From assembly GCA_020444275.1 (NCBI GenBank), contig JAHLLG010000001.1, forward strand, positions 895,773 through 959,772: 64,000 bases of DNA, given 5' to 3'. The DNA comes from Bacteroidota bacterium (GTDB lineage: Bacteria > Bacteroidota > Bacteroidia > Bacteroidales > UBA12077). The notes beneath the pieces are model-generated. The model worked only from the letters and a program-made list of their open reading frames with translations, was not told where the DNA came from and did not search any database. The position numbers were made by a program, and so were the translations under genes. Shown piece after piece: positions 53,583-61,766 of this stretch (its first letter is position 1; the number at the start of each line of letters is the position of its first letter).

Positions 53583-53876
53583 TTACTTTTCTTGTAGAAT
53601 TTTTAACACCTTATTTTTTGTCATATATCTTTTTTTATCGGCATCTGTTTTTTGCGAATCTACAGATGATGCCAGTGCTGAATCCATTTTATCCTTAGTA
53701 GTTACTTTAATTGTTTTATGGCAGTCTCCAACGCGTCTTTGGATTCTGTTATTATTAGAAATATCTTTTGAAATAGAATAAGTTAACAAAACGATCGAAG
53801 AGCTGAACAGCACTATGCTTAATATAGTGAGCAAATAACTGCATAAATCACAGCAAGGTTTAAATAAATTTTTCAT
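53583..53876 (-). CDS. Small membrane protein of unknown function
   Basis: 97 residues. Short cytoplasmic N-terminus with a Cys pair (KPCCDLC), one transmembrane helix (about 13-34), then a hydrophilic tail with Lys-rich segments (KDKMDSAL, KKRYMTKNK). No family is recognised. Start codon and separate placement are reasonable, but with no homology the gene is only moderately certain. Confidence 0.5.
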   Translation of the reverse strand: MKNLFKPCCDLCSYLLTILSIVLFSSSIVLLTYSISKDISNNNRIQRRVGDCHKTIKVTTKDKMDSALASSVDSQKTDADKKRYMTKNKVLKILQEK

Positions 53877-53907
53877 GATAGTGTTTTTTAATAAATCTTA
53901 TAAAAGT

Positions 53908-54039
53908 AGAGGCTGTCCAAAAAGTGGTCATTCCGAACGAAGTGAAGGAAACTTTAAATTTCAAATATTTGATTGTAAGTAGATTACTTCTTTGTTACTC
54001 ATCGTATTGACTCTGACTTTTTATTTTTAGACATCCCCC
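53908..54039. repeat. Degenerate MITE-like repeat
   Basis: Begins AGAGGCTGTCC at 53908 and ends in a degraded complement at about 54023-54039. The start of the left terminal repeat and the GTCATTCC word inside are shared with the element at 33629-33786. It lies between the small membrane protein gene and the 3' end of the GloVer-repeat gene. Confidence 0.45.
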
Positions 54040-54045
54040 TATTTT

Positions 54046-57000
54046 TTATTCTTTGATCATTTTAACTGTTTTTAAAACACCTTTTTGATCATTATAAATA
54101 GAGATAAAGTATACTCCGCTCTTAATTGTACTCACATTAACTCGTTTGTTTGAATCATTGATGTTATCCCGAATTACAATTTGCCCGAGCATATTTATTA
54201 CTGTATAGCTCAACCCATTAGAGCCATCCGGCACATCAATATATAGGTAATTTTGTGCCGGATTCGGATAAATATTAATTTTTTCACCTAATTTAGTTTC
54301 ATAAATAGAGGTAATGTTTACATTATAGCAACTTGAGGTATCAACGCAAGAGCTTTGAGTGACTTCCACTTTATAGTTACCAGTAACACTGGGTGTAAAA
54401 GTAGAGTTTGTCTCTCCAGTAATAATAGAATTTGTTTCACAATCAATCCATTGGAATGTTGCGTCTGTAGCATTAGCCGCAAGTTCAGAATCATTTTGTG
54501 TTACAGATGTATCCACACTAAAAACATTTAATGTTAGTGTAACGGTAGAATCGCAGCCATGCATACTTTCAAAGGCTTCTACATATTCGCCTGTTTCTGT
54601 TAATGTTTGCGTTCCAAATGTATAATTATCACCTTTGCAAATTTCAACTTCATCTGTTTCATTATAAACCGGATAGAAGTCGAGATTTAATACTCTGATG
54701 CTATCGCATCCATATATTGTACTAAATTCTTTTGTATATGTTCCTGCTTCTGCATATTCTTCTTCTTCCCAGGTGTACGATTCACCGGAACATATCGTAA
54801 CATCATCAATAATATGATAGGTCGGATTTACATATAATGTAGTTTCGATAATACTGTCGCTTCCACAAATTGTTGCCAACGTATCATAATATGTTCCTGC
54901 AGTTTTTTGGTATGCATTTTCGAGGAAAATACTATCTCCATTACAGATGGTTTCAGTTAAGTTTGTGATTTGGGGTGGGCATATTTCCAGCAAATAACCA
55001 TAATATGGATTACAACCAGTTGATTCTACAAAGTCATGTTTCTTGGTTATTTCATTATTGCTTAAATCAAGTGAAAATAATACACCCCTATTATCGGTGC
55101 CGCCTGTGTATGTTGTTCCGTATAGCTTATTATTAGAAGCAAGCATAATGCTCTTCTGCTGCCACATGCCATCCCAGGTAATATTGCCTATTTTTGTGTA
55201 ATCTGCTGTTTCAGGATTAAATTCAAAAACTGCTCCATAATCTCCATCAGCAGTGAAAGTTATGCCATATAAATTCCCTTCCGGCGATTCAATTAGTTGA
55301 GATACCGGAAATCTACCTAAGGAATTAACCTGACCAAAATGATGTATTGTTGTGAATGTTTCACCTGCCGGATCGTAACTAAATATTGTTCCTTCAGAAT
55401 AAGTTCCTCCTCTTTCTGTTGTTCCATATATCTTACCGTTTGAGTGCTGAACAAGTTTACAAGCTGGATTTTCTCCAGAGGTTCCGTCAAAGGTTTTAAT
55501 TACTTTGTATTCATTGGTTTCGATAGTATATTCGAATAGCGTTCCTTCAGCGTTAGCTCCACCACGATACATGGTACCATATAATTTGCCATTATCGCCA
55601 AGCGTTAAGCCCATCTCACCGGAATATCCATCAGTCCATGGATCCAGATCATATAATTTTGTATACTTTTTATTCTTTAAGCTATATTCGAATATAACCC
55701 CTTCACTATTTTCACCACCAGCTGTTGCAATTCCATAAAGTTTCCCATTTAGATGCAGAAGATCTCCTTTGGGTTCTACTCCCGTACTATATATTTCGAA
55801 ATGATGCAAAATTTCATATTTTTTTAAAACTAAATCATAAGTATAGATAACCCCGGAATTTTCCTTTGCCCCATAAACAGTTGTTCCATATAATTTATTT
55901 TCAATCTGAATAAAAGAGTGCTCTGGTTCACCACCATTATACATTGCATCGAAACTTACTCGAGTAATTAAAGTATCTTCAGAAATGCTATATTCAAATA
56001 AAGTTCCATAGATTTCCTGACCACCATCGTTAGTTATTCCGTATAAATTTCCATTTGTAGCTTTCATTAATGTACCCGATGGATAATTTCCAATATCAGG
56101 GTCCGCACCTTTTTTTAATCCTTCGTAGTAGAAGTTATTTTGCACATAAATGGTGTCCTCCTCAATGCTATATTTATATAAGGTTCCACGATCGTGTACT
56201 CCTCCATCATAACAAAGGCCGTACAAATAACCTGTTTCTGCTTCCAATAATCCTCCTTCCGGATTTGATCCTGTAGTATCGTATTGAAGATCATACTTTT
56301 TCTTTAAAGAGAAATTTGTTGGGTTGAGTTCGAAAATTGCACCATGGTTGTTTTTCCCTCCATAATATGTGGAGGCATATAGCATTCCATTTGATGCTTC
56401 GGTTAACTCGCCGTAGGGTTCGCTACCTGTAACAGATGCTTCAAGATTAATATTTTGCACAATGGTATCGGTAACAGGGTCAAATTCAAATACAGTTCCT
56501 TCTCCTGAAGTCCCACCATACGTTGTCATACCGTAAATTTTGCCATCTGATGTTTGAATTAAACTGTTATAAGGATTACCACCGTTTAATGATGCCTCAA
56601 AGTCCATTACTTTAATACACGTATCATTGTTTAAATCGTATTTAAAAATCACACCATCATTATAGTTTCCTCCGAGCATTGTCATGCCGTATAAATCCAT
56701 GTCGATTCGCAATAATTTCCCATAAGGTTCTTTGCCATTTAGCCCGTCGAAATGACTTAATACAGTGTATGTATCAGTAATTAAATTGTATTTATAAATT
56801 ACTCCATCAAAATTATCACCACCATCACTGGTCAAGCCATACAAGACGTTTTCTTCTGCCTCGATTAATGCTCCGTAAGGTCTGTAACCCATTTCGGATT
56901 TAAAATGATGAATAACTGTGTATTCTTTCTCAACCGGATCATATTCATATAATACGCCATCGTAATTTTCACCACCATCGGATGTCACTCCATATAGCTT

Positions 57001-57228
57001 ACCATTACTTGCCTGGTATAACTCGGTATATTCCGGATATTGTCCTGAATGGCGTGGAAAATTATATTCAATCGTATAGTTATTTCCCTCCAGGTCTGTC
57101 TTATAAATAACGCCAGCATGGTATTTCCCGCCATCACTTGTAGTTCCCCAAAGTTCTTTTTGACTATAGGCCTGGTTTTGTAATAATATAAATGCACTTA
57201 GAATTAATAAAGTAAATTTCTGCTTCAT
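54046..57228 (-). CDS. T9SS-secreted GloVer-repeat protein
   Basis: 1060 residues from the ATG at 57228, which gives a clean signal peptide (KQKFTLLILSAFILL, ending AYSQ); an upstream ATG adds 13 basic residues. About 15 repeats of roughly 45-50 residues cover residues 25-770, each with a core like LYGxTxxGGxxxxGVIFEY, the GloVer motif of tandem beta-propeller-like proteins. Three related segments with ICNGDS/ICSGESY/ICKGDNY follow (about 775-935), then a type A T9SS sorting domain (NIYPNPAQNYLYID, near 985-1060). The protein should be attached to or released from the cell surface; its role is not known. The regulator gene upstream may control it. Confidence 0.88.
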   Translation of the reverse strand: MKQKFTLLILSAFILLQNQAYSQKELWGTTSDGGKYHAGVIYKTDLEGNNYTIEYNFPRHSGQYPEYTELYQASNGKLYGVTSDGGENYDGVLYEYDPVEKEYTVIHHFKSEMGYRPYGALIEAEENVLYGLTSDGGDNFDGVIYKYNLITDTYTVLSHFDGLNGKEPYGKLLRIDMDLYGMTMLGGNYNDGVIFKYDLNNDTCIKVMDFEASLNGGNPYNSLIQTSDGKIYGMTTYGGTSGEGTVFEFDPVTDTIVQNINLEASVTGSEPYGELTEASNGMLYASTYYGGKNNHGAIFELNPTNFSLKKKYDLQYDTTGSNPEGGLLEAETGYLYGLCYDGGVHDRGTLYKYSIEEDTIYVQNNFYYEGLKKGADPDIGNYPSGTLMKATNGNLYGITNDGGQEIYGTLFEYSISEDTLITRVSFDAMYNGGEPEHSFIQIENKLYGTTVYGAKENSGVIYTYDLVLKKYEILHHFEIYSTGVEPKGDLLHLNGKLYGIATAGGENSEGVIFEYSLKNKKYTKLYDLDPWTDGYSGEMGLTLGDNGKLYGTMYRGGANAEGTLFEYTIETNEYKVIKTFDGTSGENPACKLVQHSNGKIYGTTERGGTYSEGTIFSYDPAGETFTTIHHFGQVNSLGRFPVSQLIESPEGNLYGITFTADGDYGAVFEFNPETADYTKIGNITWDGMWQQKSIMLASNNKLYGTTYTGGTDNRGVLFSLDLSNNEITKKHDFVESTGCNPYYGYLLEICPPQITNLTETICNGDSIFLENAYQKTAGTYYDTLATICGSDSIIETTLYVNPTYHIIDDVTICSGESYTWEEEEYAEAGTYTKEFSTIYGCDSIRVLNLDFYPVYNETDEVEICKGDNYTFGTQTLTETGEYVEAFESMHGCDSTVTLTLNVFSVDTSVTQNDSELAANATDATFQWIDCETNSIITGETNSTFTPSVTGNYKVEVTQSSCVDTSSCYNVNITSIYETKLGEKINIYPNPAQNYLYIDVPDGSNGLSYTVINMLGQIVIRDNINDSNKRVNVSTIKSGVYFISIYNDQKGVLKTVKMIKE

Positions 57229-57392
57229 AATTTGAGTTTTAGGTTTCGATTTAAATCTTATATTCACGTTACGAAAGTAGAATCAAAACCCCAAAATGTT
57301 TTGTAGTAATGTTTCACAGATTAGTACAAATGTTTCCTATTGAATAAGTTGCAGTTGTTCAGGTGTTTGAAAGTAAATAATTTGATGGTATA

Positions 57393-60347
57393 TTAGGTGT
57401 GGTTTTTTGCCATCATCTCTTTGGGAGTCATATTAAAATGCTTCTTAAAAGCCCTGCTAAAATAGGATAGGTTATTAAAGCCAACATCATATGCAATTTC
57501 AGAAATATTACCAGCATTCTTCTGAATAAGTTGTGCTGCACGTTTTAAACGCACCGAATTAATAAATTCTGTCGCCGATTGGTTTACTAACGATTTTAAT
57601 TTTTTATGGATATTTGCCCGACTCATTCCAACAATTTCACAAAGTAGTTCAACCGATAATTCGGAGTTATCGATATTTTCTTCAACTGCTTGCAGAACTT
57701 TACTTAAAAACCTTTCATCAACCGAAGTAGTTGTAACTTCAGAAGGGTTAATCGTAATAGATTTCCTGTATTTTTCTTGTAATTTCTTTCTTGATGCAAG
57801 TAGATTTTTAATTCTTAGTTGCAGTTCGGTAACATTAAATGGTTTCGTTAAATAGTCGTCTGCTTCGGTTTCCAGTCCTTTAATCTTACTTTCAATAGAG
57901 CTTTTCGCAGTAAGCATAATAATTGGAATATGACTGGTATTTTCATCATTTTTAAGTATTTCGGTTAGCTCTAATCCCGAAACTTTTGGCATCATAATAT
58001 CGGTAATAATTAAATCTGGTAAATTATCTTTTGCTATATCAATGCCTATCTCACCATTTTCTGCCTGTATTACATGGTATAAGCTGCTTAAACTTTGAGT
58101 TACAAATTGCCGTAAATCACTATGGTCTTCAACAATTAAGATAGTTTCCGATTTTTTTGTTTCACTTTCTTTCTGAGCTGTATCTGTTATTATTTCTGAT
58201 TCAGAAAATAATATCTGGTTTTGATCCTGATTAGCTTCTGAAATAATATCGTACTCATTTTCTGAATAAAAATCTAATGTAACAGGTAACTCAAGAATAA
58301 ATCTTGTTCCTTTATCTGGTTCTGATTCTGCTTTTATTTCTCCTTTATACAGTTGAACAAGTTCTTTTATTAAGGATAATCCAATTCCGGTCCCTGCAGT
58401 TTTTTCAGCTTCATTTGTATCAATCTGATAAAACCGATCAAAAATATAGGGTAATTTTTCTTTTCGTATTCCGATTCCTGTATCAGCAACTATGATTAGA
58501 ACTTTTCCGTACGATGTCGATTTTTTAAGTTCCAGGGTAATTTTACCTTTTAATGTGTGCTTAAAGGCATTCGATAGAAGGTTTGATATAATTTTGTGGA
58601 ATTTCTCTCTGTCCACATAACCTTTAATTACAGAATTTGTGCATTTAAATTCCAATTGGAGTTTTCTTTCCGAGGCTAAAGAGGAGAAAATTTCAGTAAT
58701 ATATTCAACCTCTTTCACTAGATTACATTGCTGTAGCTTAAGTTTTAGATGGCCCTTTTCAATTTTTGATATTTCTAATAGTTGATTAATTAAATCGAGC
58801 AACTTATTTGCATTTCGAAGCATTAGATTCAAACTATTTTTAATGTCTGAGTCTTTTATTTTATTTAGTATTTGCTCAAGTGGACCAATAATGAGGGTTA
58901 AAGGAGTCCGAAACTCGTGAGATATATTAGTAAAAAACCTAGTTTTTATTTCGTCAAGTTCAGAAAGTTTATTTGCTTGCTTAGCAAGTGTTTTGTTCTG
59001 ATATTCAATTTCTTTCTGCTTTTCCTGGATTTCTTTATTTTTTTCAGATAGAAGTGTGTTTATTCTTTGTTTTTCTTTAAATCTCCTGAATAATAGATAT
59101 GTGCCAACAGCTAAAAACAGAAGTATAAATATTATGCTGTAGTTTATTGTTTTCTGAACAAGTAGCTTATTTGAGTTAACCTCTTTTTCTTTATTTAATA
59201 ATTCTATCTCCTGCTCTTTCTTATCCGATTGGTATTTTGCTTCTAATTCATTTATTCTGTTTTCAACATCGTATCGATATAAACTATCTCGGATATTTGA
59301 GAATATCATATGGTTATAAAATGCATTTTTAAAATTTCCTTTCGATGTATCAATTCTAAATCTAAGCTGGTAATTGGCTTTTTTTAGTTCTATATAATCG
59401 AATTTATTGGTTAAAATAAGTGCACTGTCCAAATATTTATCGCTTATATCCGGTTGGTTAATTTCAAGATATACTGTTGCTAATGCATTATAAGTTATTG
59501 CAAGTCCTTTGTTATGTTTGAGTTGTTTTTTTAAATGTAAAGATTTAAGGTAAAAATTTATGGCATTAGTGAAATCTCTTATATCATTATAATAATTTGC
59601 TAAGGTATGATATGAAATGGATAACGTTCTGATGTTATTGGTCTTCTCATTCATAGAAATCGCTTTATTAGTATATTCTAAAAATGAAATGGTATCATTT
59701 AAAAGTTTATAAACAATGGCAATATTATTATAAGAGCTACCAAGATTTACTGAATCCTTTCGACTTTCATGTATTTCCAGTGAATTTTTATAATACTTTA
59801 AAGCATTTGGGTAATTTTCTAACTTTCTATATATGATGGCTATATTATTATATGCTTTAGCCTCACCGGTTTTATTGCCTGCTTTAGCAAAAGTTTGTAT
59901 TGCTTTTTGAAAATGATAAAGTGATTCATCATAATTCCCTTTTACCATTTGAATAATGCCTCTTAAATTTTCAATATCGGAAAAATGGTTAAAACGATCT
60001 AAAGAATCCGCTTTATTTAATTGAAGTGTTAATTTTTCCGCTTTATTCAATGTAACTAAAACGGAATCATACATGTCGAGATAAAACAAACTTAAACTCG
60101 CACTGATTAGTGGTGTAATTTGTAAGGATATGGAATCAATTTGTTGAGCAAAATCTAATGAAAGTGTGGCAATTTTAAGGGCGAAAGCAGGGTTGTTATA
60201 CTTATAATCTAAATAAACCTCATTTAATTTATCTATCTTTTCAACGGTACTTAAATTTTCTAGTGTATTCGTTAGCGAATCTATATCATTGTCTGCAATA
60301 CATATTACAGTTAAAAATATAAAAATGGTTGATATAAGATACTTCAT
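57393..60347 (-). CDS. Hybrid two-component regulator: TPR sensor, histidine kinase, receiver, AraC HTH
   Basis: 984 residues. Signal peptide (about 1-18), TPR repeats (about 60-370), a transmembrane helix (about 405-425), coiled coil, HisKA with the phospho-His in NISHEFRTPLT, HATPase with NLLSNAFKHT, DTGIGIRKEKLPYIFDRFY and GTGIGLSL, a receiver with acceptor Asp in LIITDIMMPKVSG and C-terminal AraC-type HTH (about 880-984, LSYFSRAFKKHFNMTPKE). All phosphotransfer residues are present. Instead of the beta-propeller sensor of the usual hybrid regulators of glycan loci it has TPRs. It lies 164 bases upstream of the GloVer gene on the same strand. Confidence 0.93.
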   Translation of the reverse strand: MKYLISTIFIFLTVICIADNDIDSLTNTLENLSTVEKIDKLNEVYLDYKYNNPAFALKIATLSLDFAQQIDSISLQITPLISASLSLFYLDMYDSVLVTLNKAEKLTLQLNKADSLDRFNHFSDIENLRGIIQMVKGNYDESLYHFQKAIQTFAKAGNKTGEAKAYNNIAIIYRKLENYPNALKYYKNSLEIHESRKDSVNLGSSYNNIAIVYKLLNDTISFLEYTNKAISMNEKTNNIRTLSISYHTLANYYNDIRDFTNAINFYLKSLHLKKQLKHNKGLAITYNALATVYLEINQPDISDKYLDSALILTNKFDYIELKKANYQLRFRIDTSKGNFKNAFYNHMIFSNIRDSLYRYDVENRINELEAKYQSDKKEQEIELLNKEKEVNSNKLLVQKTINYSIIFILLFLAVGTYLLFRRFKEKQRINTLLSEKNKEIQEKQKEIEYQNKTLAKQANKLSELDEIKTRFFTNISHEFRTPLTLIIGPLEQILNKIKDSDIKNSLNLMLRNANKLLDLINQLLEISKIEKGHLKLKLQQCNLVKEVEYITEIFSSLASERKLQLEFKCTNSVIKGYVDREKFHKIISNLLSNAFKHTLKGKITLELKKSTSYGKVLIIVADTGIGIRKEKLPYIFDRFYQIDTNEAEKTAGTGIGLSLIKELVQLYKGEIKAESEPDKGTRFILELPVTLDFYSENEYDIISEANQDQNQILFSESEIITDTAQKESETKKSETILIVEDHSDLRQFVTQSLSSLYHVIQAENGEIGIDIAKDNLPDLIITDIMMPKVSGLELTEILKNDENTSHIPIIMLTAKSSIESKIKGLETEADDYLTKPFNVTELQLRIKNLLASRKKLQEKYRKSITINPSEVTTTSVDERFLSKVLQAVEENIDNSELSVELLCEIVGMSRANIHKKLKSLVNQSATEFINSVRLKRAAQLIQKNAGNISEIAYDVGFNNLSYFSRAFKKHFNMTPKEMMAKNHT

Positions 60348-60554
60348 TTGCTAAGCGGATATAATCAAATAATTTTCAAAAAATAATAGCTGCAATTACT
60401 ATTTTACGTAAATCGATGTTTATAAATAACTCCCCAATCAGTTAACTAAAATAATAAAGATAATTGAAATTATTAAATGTTATTGCAGCATTATCATAAA
60501 GACGTTAGGAAAATTATTGGTTAATTTTTAATTTCGGGCAATAATGCAACGATC

Positions 60555-61640
60555 ATGAAAAAAAGAGACGAGCTTAAAAAGATAAAACCAAAAAACCAGG
60601 AAGTCACAAAATACGATTTTATCATCTGCCCAAACTGTGGTGAAGAGGAGGTTGGTAAGTTTTGTCCAAACTGCGGACAATCTAATAAAGATTTTAACAA
60701 ACCACTAAAAGAGATTTTCGGAGATCTTCTCGATTCAATTAATATTGATATCAGGTTAGTCAATACAATTGTACCTTTTTTAATTAAACCGGGATTCTTA
60801 ACACAGGAGTATTTTAAAGGAAGAAGAAAGAGATATGTTCCTCCCATGCGCATGTACATTTTGTTTAGTGTGCTGTTTTTCTTTTTGGCGCAATACACCA
60901 ATTTTGATGATTTTAAAGATGCAGGAAACGTAAAAAGTGACGCAGTCGATTCAATGAAGCAGGAAATCAGTGCTCAAATGGAAAATAATGATTCGATTCA
61001 GCAGATAATTGATGAGAATATTGAGCTACTGCAAAACGAGAAGGTTTTATCAAAAAACCAGGGGAACTTTTTAAGAAACATGAAATTCGTTAAACCGGAA
61101 GTTAAAGATACAAATGATGTAGTCACATTCGACCAGTTAAATGAGGAAGCAAAGAATGAAATTATTGCCACACTTGATACTACTCAAGATTTACCTGATG
61201 GAATGAAAAAGGGCTTAATTGGAGGATTAAATGCTTCCGATAAAGTGGATGCTTTTTGGAGTAAATCTTTAGATTACATATCCTATGCACTTTTTCTTTT
61301 AATGCCTGTTTTTGCTGGTATTTTGGCATTAGTCTTATGGAGATCCAGGAAGCTATACGTAAATCATCTTATTTTTTCAATTAATTTTCACTCATTTGTA
61401 TTTGCAATATCATCCATTCTTTTTGTGTTAGCAAAAGTCTTACCAGATGAAATATTTCAGTACGCCGGTTATCTGTTTTGGGCATATCCATTGTATTTAA
61501 TGTTTGGGATCAAGCGATATTATAACAGAACATATGTTGGTGCTTTCTTCAAGACTATTGGAATAATGGTTTTATATTTTTTTGTACTGCTAACCGCATT
61601 TGTAACTATTATTTACATAACAGCACAAGGTTTTTATTGA
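60555..61640 (+). CDS. DUF3667 membrane protein with zinc ribbon
   Basis: 361 residues. The N-terminus has two CxxC knuckles, ICPNCGEEEVGKFCPNCGQ (about 18-36), followed by the DUF3667 signature FLIKPGFLTQEYFKGRRKRY and a first helix (about 98-113). A hydrophilic region (about 115-230) precedes four C-terminal helices (about 245-355). The family is widespread in Bacteroidota; its function is not established. The gene is divergent from the hybrid regulator and ends before a hairpin. Confidence 0.85.
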   Translation: MKKRDELKKIKPKNQEVTKYDFIICPNCGEEEVGKFCPNCGQSNKDFNKPLKEIFGDLLDSINIDIRLVNTIVPFLIKPGFLTQEYFKGRRKRYVPPMRMYILFSVLFFFLAQYTNFDDFKDAGNVKSDAVDSMKQEISAQMENNDSIQQIIDENIELLQNEKVLSKNQGNFLRNMKFVKPEVKDTNDVVTFDQLNEEAKNEIIATLDTTQDLPDGMKKGLIGGLNASDKVDAFWSKSLDYISYALFLLMPVFAGILALVLWRSRKLYVNHLIFSINFHSFVFAISSILFVLAKVLPDEIFQYAGYLFWAYPLYLMFGIKRYYNRTYVGAFFKTIGIMVLYFFVLLTAFVTIIYITAQGFY

Positions 61641-61707
61641 GCGTAAAGTTAATCGATCTTAAATTAGGTATTTCCCAAAAACGAATATTTCCTAACGTAT
61701 AAACATA

Positions 61708-61743
61708 AACGACTACCTTGGTTTTTACCAAAAGGTAGTCGTT
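61708..61743. terminator. Terminator between the DUF3667 and permease genes
   Basis: A perfect 12-bp stem (61708-61719 with 61732-61743), extended inward by GGT/ACC pairs, between converging genes. Confidence 0.85.
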
Positions 61744-61766
61744 ATTTAATAATCTATAAAATTTTA

